Assembly (NCBI GenBank): GCA_903832055.1
Contig: CAILAC010000017.1
Coordinates: 215,337 to 279,336 of the forward strand
Length of the DNA: 64,000 nucleotides
Source of the DNA: an uncultured Acidobacteriota bacterium
GTDB lineage: Bacteria > Acidobacteriota > Terriglobia > Terriglobales > Acidobacteriaceae
Reading direction: 5' to 3'
Position numbers and translations under genes: made by a program. The notes beneath the pieces are model-generated. The model had not been told where the DNA came from. It saw only the letters and a list, made by a program, of their open reading frames with translations, and made no database searches. Numbering within the stretch: the first letter of the stretch is position 1; every line of letters begins with the position of its first letter. Positions 57,926 to 64,000 of the stretch are shown here, in pieces.

Positions 57926-58705
57926 TTAAGAAGCTGCCGGCTCTTCAGGAGCAACTGCTTCTGCCGCCGGGGCTTCTTCAGCCGCAACAACTGGAGCCGC
58001 TTCAACGACTGGCTCCGCTGCGACTTCAGCAACTGGCTCAGCAACAACCTCGACGACCGGCTCGGCGACTGGCTCGGCAACAACCTCAGTAGCTGGTGCA
58101 GCTGCAACTTCAGCAACTACTTCGGCAGGTGCTGCTTCAGCTACCGGCGCTACCGCCTGCACTGCAGGGGCCGCCGCGCCGCCGAACTTTTCGCCCTTGA
58201 CCGCTTCGTTGATCACAACCGCCAGATCGCGACCTGCGGCATTGAGTACGGTAACGAGGCGCTGTGCCGGCGAATTGATGAGGAAGAGAAGCTTCGCAAA
58301 AAGCTCTTCCTTGCCCGGCATGGTGGCGAGGGCTTTGACTTCGTCCACATTGATCAGCTTGCCGTCAACGATGCCCAGCTTGAAGGTAAACTCGGCGTTT
58401 TCGCTGACCCACTTCGAGAAGACCTTGGCCAGCTCGACCGGATCGCCCGAGGTAAAAGCCGCAGCGCTGACGCCCTTGAGGCCCTTGAGCGCCTGCTCGA
58501 CCTTGGTGCCCTCGCTGGCTTTGGCAGCCAGCTTGTTTTTGAGCACGTGATATTTGCCGCCTGCGCCGCGTACAACCTTGCGCAGTTCGAAATCCTGTGC
58601 GACCGTCATCTTGGCAAATGTGCCAATGATGGCCGTTGTTGAAGTCTCCAGCTCTTTTGCCAGGACCTGAACCTTCTGCTTCTTTTTTGCCCTTGTCAAT
58701 GCCAT
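57926..58705 (-). CDS. rplJ: 50S ribosomal protein L10 with a long acidic Ala/Pro tail
   Basis: Base of the ribosomal stalk. Residues 1-175 are a normal L10 ([60 protein letters not shown]). Residues 176-259 are extra: Ala/Val/Glu/Pro repeats built on VVAEPVAEP. The usual L10 ends at about 170 residues, and its C-terminal helix binds L7/L12 dimers. The helix appears present before the tail. The leader between rplA and rplJ (58706-58883) is the expected place for autogenous control, but I do not assert a structure. Confidence 0.93.
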   Translation of the reverse strand: MALTRAKKKQKVQVLAKELETSTTAIIGTFAKMTVAQDFELRKVVRGAGGKYHVLKNKLAAKASEGTKVEQALKGLKGVSAAAFTSGDPVELAKVFSKWVSENAEFTFKLGIVDGKLINVDEVKALATMPGKEELFAKLLFLINSPAQRLVTVLNAAGRDLAVVINEAVKGEKFGGAAAPAVQAVAPVAEAAPAEVVAEVAAAPATEVVAEPVAEPVVEVVAEPVAEVAAEPVVEAAPVVAAEEAPAAEAVAPEEPAAS

Positions 58706-58883
58706 TGCTTTACTCCTGCCCGCCCGTCCGATGTTGCCAGCCCGCTATGCTTTGCCCGCTGACCCCTTCAAGGGGTCCAGAACTCTCATCTCTTCCTGCC
58801 GTTACCGCTTCAATTTGTGAAGTTCGGTTCGTCAGAGGCTGCAAAGAGGAGAACGGGAGATCTCTGCCAGATTTCCGGCAGCG

Positions 58884-59591
58884 TTACTTGCCTGCTGCGT
58901 CGGCCACTGAGCCGTCAATCGGAACGCCCGGGCCCATGGTAGAGCTCAGCGTGATTCCCTTGACATACTTGCCCTTGGCTGCCGAAGGCTTGGCGCGCAT
59001 AACGCTGGCCAGAACCGTCGTCGCATTCTCGACCAGTTTCTCCGTAGGGAAGCTCAGCTTGCCTACCGGCACATGCACCAGAGCCGTCTTGTCGGCGCGG
59101 AACTCAACCTTACCGGCCTTGATTTCCTTGACGGCAGCAGCGACATCCTGCGTAACTGTTCCCGTCTTGGGGTTCGGCATGAGGCCGCGGGGTCCGAGAA
59201 CCTTACCGAGACGTCCGACACTCTTCATCATGTCAGGGGTCGCGATCAACGCGTCAAAGGCCGTCCAGCCTTCCTTTTGAATCTTTTCGACCAACTCTTC
59301 GCCGCCGACGAAGTCAGCGCCTGCCGCTTCGGCATCCTTGAGGCGATCGCCGGAAGCGATGACAGCGACAATCTTGGTCTTGCCCAGGCCGTGCGGCAAA
59401 ACGACGGTGCCGCGAACCATCTGATCGGCATGGCGCGTATCGACGCCCAGGCGCATGGTCAGATCGACGGTCTCATCGAACTTGGCAAACTTGACCTTTT
59501 GAAGGAGGACTACCGCCTCAGGCAGTAGATAGTTGCGCGGCTCAACGGCGGCGCGCGACTTCGTAATATTCTTGCTGTCTTTTTTAGCCAT
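58884..59591 (-). CDS. rplA: 50S ribosomal protein L1
   Basis: A 235-residue L1 that binds 23S rRNA at the stalk on the E-site side. [60 protein letters not shown] and [20 protein letters not shown] are the conserved blocks. In many bacteria L1 is translated with L11 from one mRNA and represses it; here the L11 gene is separated by a membrane glycosyltransferase gene and a terminator. Confidence 0.96.
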   Translation of the reverse strand: MAKKDSKNITKSRAAVEPRNYLLPEAVVLLQKVKFAKFDETVDLTMRLGVDTRHADQMVRGTVVLPHGLGKTKIVAVIASGDRLKDAEAAGADFVGGEELVEKIQKEGWTAFDALIATPDMMKSVGRLGKVLGPRGLMPNPKTGTVTQDVAAAVKEIKAGKVEFRADKTALVHVPVGKLSFPTEKLVENATTVLASVMRAKPSAAKGKYVKGITLSSTMGPGVPIDGSVADAAGK

Positions 59592-59802
59592 GCTTCCTCA
59601 TCTCCCACCGCATTTGCCAGTCCTGCTTTGCAGGAAACTCATGACGTTCGCCGAGAGATCAGCGTTATCCATAAGCCCAAGTGCCGTGGTGCTGGTGATG
59701 AGCCCACTCGGGAGAGTGGACACATTTATGGATTATGACAGAATGTGCGTGGCTATGCAAATGGGAGAGTGTGTTTTTGCGCGTTCCTGGCTGGATTTAA
59801 AG

Positions 59803-61515
59803 TTACCGGCGCTGATACACGTCGTAACCTGCCAGTTTTTGGCAGAGCCTGAACTCTTTGTCTACCAGTTCCATGACTTCGGCAGGCTGAGGGAGCGGGT
59901 TGTCAGTGGATTGCAGTTGGGTCTTTACGATGACCCAGCGGATGCCGCGCCGGCGGGCCTCGGCGAGCAGTGCGGCTGGTGAATAGGGGTCGGTTGCAGG
60001 GTCGAAGAGCAGGACGGGGAACTGCGGCGTGCGGCCGGTGGCGAAATAGAAGGGGTCTTCGCCGGGCAAGAGCAGCAGGCCCTCGTCAGCGGGAATTTGC
60101 CGGGTGACGAAGGCGGTGAGTTCTTCGAAGTTTGCAATAGAAGGGCCGCGGCTGGCCATGCCCTGAAGGGCAGGAAGGGTGGCGCGGGTCATTGGCTCAT
60201 CGACTGGAATGTGCAGGTAATTGAGGCGCTCAAGGCTGACTGCGTAAGAGCCGCCGGAGACAAGGAGTGTGACACTCGCGAGCAGCGCGAGTGCCGGTGC
60301 CAGTTTTGCGTGGGATTGGGGAATCATCGCCAGCATTTGGGCGACGAGGAGCATGAGCAACGGCCAGATGGCGTAGGTTGAACCCCACAGTTGCTGCGAC
60401 ATGAAGGTGCCGTGGATGGCTGCGAGCACAAAGAACGGCAACAGACGCGGCAGGCTTACTCCTTTGCGTAGTTCAAAGAGCGGAAGGAGTGCGGCGACGA
60501 TGAGCAAATGCGGCCAGAGAGCGAGCAGGCTGTCGGCGCGTTCGTCGGCATCGTCGTTCATGAAGAGGAAGGACACAACTGCAAGGAAAGGCGCAGCGAG
60601 CAGGAGACTCGCCAGGATTTGGGCCCAGAGGTTCTTGCCCCATTTGGAAACCAGAAGCAGCAGGCCGGCAGCGAGCGCAGGCAGGCTCCAGAGCAGAGAC
60701 GGCTGACGGTAAATGGCGAGCATATCGGCTAATCCGGGCAGTCGGCGCTGTGCCGCGAATTGAATCGTCCAGTGGAGGTAGTTTCCGAGGCCGACGGTGA
60801 AGTGGAGCAGCAGGACCGCCGTCATTCCAGTGACCGCAATCGTGCCCAGGAGCCGAATGAGCGGCCGGTTGAGTTGCCGGCGCTCAAGGCTGCGCAGATT
60901 GAGCGTCCAAAGGAGTAACAGGCCTGCGATGACAACCATAAGGAAGGGCAGGCCCATATTTTGCTTGAAGAATACGGGAAGGACGACGGCTACTCCGGCT
61001 GCAACTGCGGCCGTCAAGGTTTGCGAGGCCGCAAATCGTTGCAGCAGCACGATCGCGAAGAGAATGGCGAGGGCGCAGTCGCAGTCATAGATAGGATGCG
61101 GATAAATGCTGTAGATGCCGAGGAGGATGAGTGGAGCGACGAGCAGGAAGGCATTCCAACGCACATGGGGGCTCTCTTGACCGAGAATGCGATGTAGGAT
61201 GCGCCAGCAGAGTACTGATCCAGCGCCACCGGAAAGAGCCGCATAGAGTATCTGAATTAAATAATGGCGGCCGAACACCCGCATGAGCAGTGCCTGAATC
61301 AGGAACGTCAGCGGGGGATGGACGAGCGGAAATTCGCGATAGGGCACCTGGCCCAATGCGATGCGCCAACTGGTGTCGAGGAGATAACTGAGGTCCCAGA
61401 GCACGGCGACCCTGGTGTTTTGCCAGAGGACGAAGGCGGCGGTCAAGAGGAAAAGGGCTGCGCCAATGGCCAGATCATTGAGCCTGTTATTGTTTGCAGG
61501 TTTGCTCTGGTTCAT
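59803..61515 (-). CDS. Polytopic membrane protein, GT-C glycosyltransferase-like (between rplK and rplA)
   Basis: A 570-residue protein with about ten to twelve transmembrane helices. The first external loop carries an acidic residue pair typical of GT-C enzymes (VLWDLSYLLDTSWRIALGQV, then PYREFPLVHPPLTFLIQALL), and later loops YPHPIYDCDCALAILFAIVL. The C-terminal 150 residues are soluble (NYLHIPVDEPMTRATLPALQ to RWVIVKTQLQSTDNPLPQPA). Substrate unknown. It interrupts the usually adjacent rplK and rplA genes on the same strand, behind the rplK terminator. ATG at 61515 follows an A/G-rich AGAGAGAGA site. Confidence 0.72.
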   Translation of the reverse strand: MNQSKPANNNRLNDLAIGAALFLLTAAFVLWQNTRVAVLWDLSYLLDTSWRIALGQVPYREFPLVHPPLTFLIQALLMRVFGRHYLIQILYAALSGGAGSVLCWRILHRILGQESPHVRWNAFLLVAPLILLGIYSIYPHPIYDCDCALAILFAIVLLQRFAASQTLTAAVAAGVAVVLPVFFKQNMGLPFLMVVIAGLLLLWTLNLRSLERRQLNRPLIRLLGTIAVTGMTAVLLLHFTVGLGNYLHWTIQFAAQRRLPGLADMLAIYRQPSLLWSLPALAAGLLLLVSKWGKNLWAQILASLLLAAPFLAVVSFLFMNDDADERADSLLALWPHLLIVAALLPLFELRKGVSLPRLLPFFVLAAIHGTFMSQQLWGSTYAIWPLLMLLVAQMLAMIPQSHAKLAPALALLASVTLLVSGGSYAVSLERLNYLHIPVDEPMTRATLPALQGMASRGPSIANFEELTAFVTRQIPADEGLLLLPGEDPFYFATGRTPQFPVLLFDPATDPYSPAALLAEARRRGIRWVIVKTQLQSTDNPLPQPAEVMELVDKEFRLCQKLAGYDVYQRR

Positions 61516-61730
61516 TCTCTCTCTTGGCTGCTGTCTGGTATTTGTGGACAGGGATATTTCAGCAGCTTGCGAGCACCGACAAGTGTTGCCGCAACACTTC
61601 CCCGCTGCTTTCCCCCGCGCAGAACGCGATGGGGATAGATGTCGTCTCGCCGGAAGGTTAACAGTGAAATGCAGTGGCCACAAGCGGAGAAACAGGTTCG
61701 CTCTGCCCGGAAAGCCTGCGGCACGCAAGC

Positions 61731-61757
61731 AAAACGGCCCTCCAACAAAGGAGGGCC
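61731..61757 (-). terminator. Rho-independent terminator after rplK
   Basis: GGCCCTCC (61736-61743) and GGAGGGCC (61750-61757) form a perfect 8-bp stem with loop AACAAA; the minus strand continues GTTTT. It lies 24 bp after the rplK stop and separates L11 from the genes downstream. Confidence 0.85.
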
Positions 61758-61781
61758 GCTTGCTTTGGACGGGAAAGCGAC

Positions 61782-62219
61782 TTAGGCGACTACTTCAATG
61801 CCCATGGAGCGCGCAGTGCCTTTGATGCTCTTGATCGCTGCTTCGACTGAAGCGGCATTCAAATCGGGCATCTTGGTCTCGGCGATCTCGCGAACCTGCT
61901 TTTCGGTGACCTTGCCGACCTTGTCCTTGTTCGGCACTGCGGCACCCTTGGGGACGCCGGCTGCGCGGAGCAGGAGGTTGGAGGCGGGAGGGGTCTTGGT
62001 GACGAAGCTGAAGGTCCGGTCGCCATACACGGTGATGACGACGGGGATGGTGAAGCCTTCCATCTCCTTGACGGAGGTGCGGGCGTTGAACTGCTTGCAG
62101 AACTCCATGATATTGACCTGAGCCTGACCGAGCGCTGGGCCAACTGGAGGTGCGGGAGTTGCCTTGCCGGCCGTGATCTGGAGCTTCACATAACCGGTAA
62201 TTTTCTTCGGAGGTGCCAT
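61782..62219 (-). CDS. rplK: 50S ribosomal protein L11
   Basis: A 145-residue L11, which binds the GTPase-associated region of 23S r[63 protein letters not shown] and [20 protein letters not shown] are the usual blocks. It follows nusG on the same strand and ends in a terminator, so it is decoupled from rplA. Confidence 0.96.
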   Translation of the reverse strand: MAPPKKITGYVKLQITAGKATPAPPVGPALGQAQVNIMEFCKQFNARTSVKEMEGFTIPVVITVYGDRTFSFVTKTPPASNLLLRAAGVPKGAAVPNKDKVGKVTEKQVREIAETKMPDLNAASVEAAIKSIKGTARSMGIEVVA

Positions 62220-62378
62220 GTTCGTTTCCTTCGGAACCAGATTTCAGCTCCTGGCGTTGAGCTGTCTGCTGGATGTTTCCTGGTTATTTTGGTGTTGGTG
62301 CTGTCGCGTTCGCTCGCAACCGGGAGCCGCCAGTGGCCTGCCCAGCTAGAAGCTGAAAGCTAATCGCAAGCAGTCCAA

Positions 62379-62963
62379 CTACTCAATCTTCTCGACTTTG
62401 CCGAATTCGAGCTCAACTGGGGTGGAGCGGCCGAAGATGGTGACCATGACCTTGAGGGTCTCACGATCTTCGTTGACTTCGTCCACGATGCCGTTGAAGT
62501 TGGCAAAGGGCCCGTCGGTAATGCGGACGGACTCGTTCTTTTCAAAGCGAATCTTCTGGCGCGGCTTTTCCTTGGCCTCATCCGAACGATTCAGCAGCGA
62601 GCTGATCTCTTCTTCGCTCAGGGCAACGGGCTTGTCGCCGGTGCCGAGGAAGCCGGTGACGCGCGGCGTTTCCTTGATGATGTGCCAGATCTGGTTGTCG
62701 AGTTCCATCTCGATCAGCACATATCCGGGCAGGAAGACGCGCTCGATGGTGCGCTTCTTGCCGTTGACAGTCTCCGTCACAGCTTCGGTCGGGATCATGA
62801 TGCGGCCGAACTTCGACTCAAGGCCAAATGCCTGAATGCGGCTCTCGAGGGATTCCTTCACCTTGCGCTCAAAGCCTGAGTAGGCGTGCAAAATGTACCA
62901 GCGAAAGTTTTCATTCCGCTGAGGAATCTCTGGCTCGGGCTGCTGTTGCAGTTCTTCTGTCAT
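62379..62963 (-). CDS. nusG: Transcription termination/antitermination factor NusG
   Basis: A 194-residue NusG that binds the RNA polymerase beta' clamp and couples transcription to translation or Rho. The N-terminal domain ([40 protein letters not shown]) and the KOW domain ([20 protein letters not shown]) are complete. The chosen ATG (62963) has AAGAG about nine bases upstream; two ATGs are possible, six bases apart in effect. It lies just after secE. Confidence 0.95.
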   Translation of the reverse strand: MTEELQQQPEPEIPQRNENFRWYILHAYSGFERKVKESLESRIQAFGLESKFGRIMIPTEAVTETVNGKKRTIERVFLPGYVLIEMELDNQIWHIIKETPRVTGFLGTGDKPVALSEEEISSLLNRSDEAKEKPRQKIRFEKNESVRITDGPFANFNGIVDEVNEDRETLKVMVTIFGRSTPVELEFGKVEKIE

Positions 62964-62983
62964 TCCCTGCATCTCTTTCGCGA

Positions 62984-63265
62984 CTATTGAGGACCCACAA
63001 GCTGGGTCAACAGCCGATTCAATCCAAAGGTGAAAATGCTGTCCACAATCCAAAAGTAGAAGGCAAAAATGAAGACGGTCGCCAGGACAACAGTTGTCGT
63101 CGCCTGCACTTCCTTGCGCGAAGGCTTGATGACCTTGCGCGTTTCGCCGCGCACATCACCGAGGAACGTCTGCGCCTGCTCATAGTTGGTGGTTGCCCAC
63201 TCTACCGCCGCGTTTGGCTTGCGATCAGTCGACTGTTCGCCTGCAACCAATGCTGTCTTTGCCAT
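62984..63265 (-). CDS. secE: Protein translocase subunit SecE
   Basis: A 93-residue SecE. One transmembrane helix near the C-terminus (TTTVVLATVFIFAFYFWIVD) follows an amphipathic helix and the conserved segment VRGETRKVIKPSRKEVQATT. The short single-helix form is normal outside the gamma-proteobacteria. SecE clamps SecY in the translocon. It lies between the tRNA-Trp gene and nusG, 21 bp before nusG. Confidence 0.94.
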   Translation of the reverse strand: MAKTALVAGEQSTDRKPNAAVEWATTNYEQAQTFLGDVRGETRKVIKPSRKEVQATTTVVLATVFIFAFYFWIVDSIFTFGLNRLLTQLVGPQ

Positions 63266-63331
63266 ACTTCTACTTCCTCTTGTCGTCCGGATTGACTCCG
63301 GAGCAAACTGCGCCTGTATTGGCGCTCAATC

Positions 63332-63407
63332 TGGCAGGGGCGCTCGGATTCGAACCGAGAAGTTCGGTTTTGGAGACCGACAGTTTAACCGTTGAGCTTA
63401 CGCCCCT
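63332..63407 (-). tRNA. tRNA-Trp (anticodon CCA)
   Basis: A 76-nt cloverleaf on the minus strand. The acceptor arm AGGGGCG pairs with CGCCCCT; the anticodon arm TCGGT-CTCCAAA-ACCGA gives anticodon CCA (34-36 of the loop), the T arm is CTCGG-TTCGAAT-CCGAG, and the CCA end is encoded after a G discriminator. tRNA-Trp between rpmG and secE is the common bacterial arrangement. Confidence 0.96.
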
Positions 63408-63413
63408 AAATTA

Positions 63414-63481
63414 CAGGGGTCAGAGATCAGAATTCAGGGTTCAATTGCGAAGCTTTTCTGAACCCTGAATTCTGACCCCTG
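63414..63481. repeat. Long inverted repeat between rpmG and tRNA-Trp
   Basis: ATTCAGGGTTCA and TGAACCCTGAAT, plus an outer CAGGGGTCAGA and TCTGACCCCTG, form a 23-bp stem with a 7-base bulge (GATCAGA) on one side and a 16-base loop. It begins six bases from the tRNA end, so it may influence processing of tRNA-Trp or rpmG mRNA. Confidence 0.75.
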
Positions 63482-63491
63482 AAACCTGTCG

Positions 63492-63641
63492 TTACTTCGT
63501 TTCCCGGTGCTTCTGGTGGCCTCTGCAGCGCTTGCAAAACTTCTTGAACTCCAGACGGCCGGTGGTCGTCTTCTTGTTCTTGGTCGTTGTGTAGTTGCGC
63601 TCTTTGCACTCAGTGCACTGCAATGTGACGATTTCCCGCAT
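63492..63641 (-). CDS. rpmG: 50S ribosomal protein L33
   Basis: A 49-residue L33. It reads [19 protein letters not shown], then [19 protein letters not shown] and [10 protein letters not shown]. The two C-x2-C pairs (CTEC and CKRC) mark the zinc-binding form of L33. The location between tuf and tRNA-Trp/secE is canonical in bacteria. The reading frame is short but the family match is clear. Confidence 0.95.
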   Translation of the reverse strand: MREIVTLQCTECKERNYTTTKNKKTTTGRLEFKKFCKRCRGHQKHRETK

Positions 63642-63701
63642 CTTCGTATCCTAACTGATTCGGCGCAGATTCGCTCCGCTGCCGTTCTTCTTGAATTTCT
63701 G

Positions 63702-63740
63702 GAGTGCGATGCAGGCAAGAGTCACGCCTGCATCGCACTC
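63702..63740. repeat. Perfect 15-bp inverted repeat between tuf and rpmG
   Basis: GAGTGCGATGCAGGC (63702-63716) and GCCTGCATCGCACTC (63726-63740) pair completely over a 9-base loop. No T run follows, so it is not a plain terminator. It begins four bases after the tuf stop. Confidence 0.8.
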
Positions 63741-63744
63741 ATAC

Positions 63745-64000
63745 TTACGCGATGATTTCCGAGATGGCGCCGGCGCCGACAGTGCGTCCGCCTTCGCGAA
63801 TCGCGAAGCGCAGGCCCTTTTCCATGGCTACCGGGGTATGCAGCTCGATTTCAAGCTGAATATTGTCGCCCGGCATCACCATCTCCGTGCCCTCAGGAAG
63901 CTTCGCCGTGCCAGTTACGTCCGTCGTGCGGAAGTAGAACTGGGGACGGTAGCCGTTGAAGAACGGCGTATGACGGCCGCCTTCTTCCTTCGAAAGAACG
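63745..64000 (-). CDS. tuf: Elongation factor Tu, 5' part outside window
   Basis: Only the last 84 codons and the stop are present. [60 protein letters not shown] and [20 protein letters not shown] are the domain III end of EF-Tu, including the hexapeptide RTVGAG. The gene runs out of the window toward higher coordinates and leads the rpmG-tRNA-secE-nusG cluster. Confidence 0.97.
   Translation of the reverse strand, partial: VLSKEEGGRHTPFFNGYRPQFYFRTTDVTGTAKLPEGTEMVMPGDNIQLEIELHTPVAMEKGLRFAIREGGRTVGAGAISEIIA

Overview
The window looks like chromosome of an acidobacterium (class Terriglobia; a Terriglobus/Granulicella/Edaphobacter-like soil heterotroph). This is inferred from GC-rich coding DNA, an Oar-like TonB-dependent receptor with a carboxypeptidase-type N-terminal domain, a GH127 glycosidase, a nine-haem cytochrome, abundant short intergenic hairpin repeats, and an RpoB with an unusual eight-cysteine insertion. 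I see no prophage, insertion sequence or CRISPR array.

Left part (1-25 kb): a truncated B12-dependent ribonucleotide reductase (nrdJ) with a recognisable promoter and NrdR-box-like sites; a methyltransferase, a periplasmic alpha-carbonic anhydrase and metK; a RodZ-like HTH membrane protein; an FtsX-type permease without a partner ATPase; a GT-C glycosyltransferase; a TolC-family protein and an ArsR repressor; a multihaem cytochrome behind a perfect CRP-type site; an EF-G paralogue preceded by a small coupled ORF; a DsbA-like protein; a four-gene operon (radical SAM, photolyase FAD domain, photolyase N-domain-like protein, DUF2256); and a sigma / HEAT-repeat anti-sigma / double-PDZ operon.

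Middle part (25-47 kb): RNase HI with an AF2212-like tail, a VapBC module, a dimethylargininase with an amino-acid permease, GH127, YqeY, a serine-biosynthesis pair (class-V aminotransferase plus SerA carrying an N-terminal XRE-type helix-turn-helix), small VOC/Dabb/cupin proteins, a ClC channel, the GDP-mannose genes (manC and a phosphohexomutase), a class-I aminotransferase, the Oar-like receptor, and two toxin-antitoxin modules facing each other.

Right part (47.7-64 kb, all minus strand): the tuf-rpmG-tRNA-Trp-secE-nusG-rplK-rplA-rplJ-rplL-rpoB-rpoC macro-operon. A membrane glycosyltransferase gene and a terminator lie between rplK and rplA, and a gap of about 850 bp lies between rplL and rpoB. 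rpoC carries an in-frame amber codon in a conserved motif about 160 codons before its natural end.

The most unusual signals are the rpoC amber codon, the HTH-SerA fusion with a 68-bp tandem repeat in front of it, the split and order-reversed photolyase operon, and several families of intergenic hairpin repeats. One of these families keeps its flanks, and in two copies its loop, while both stem arms change together.
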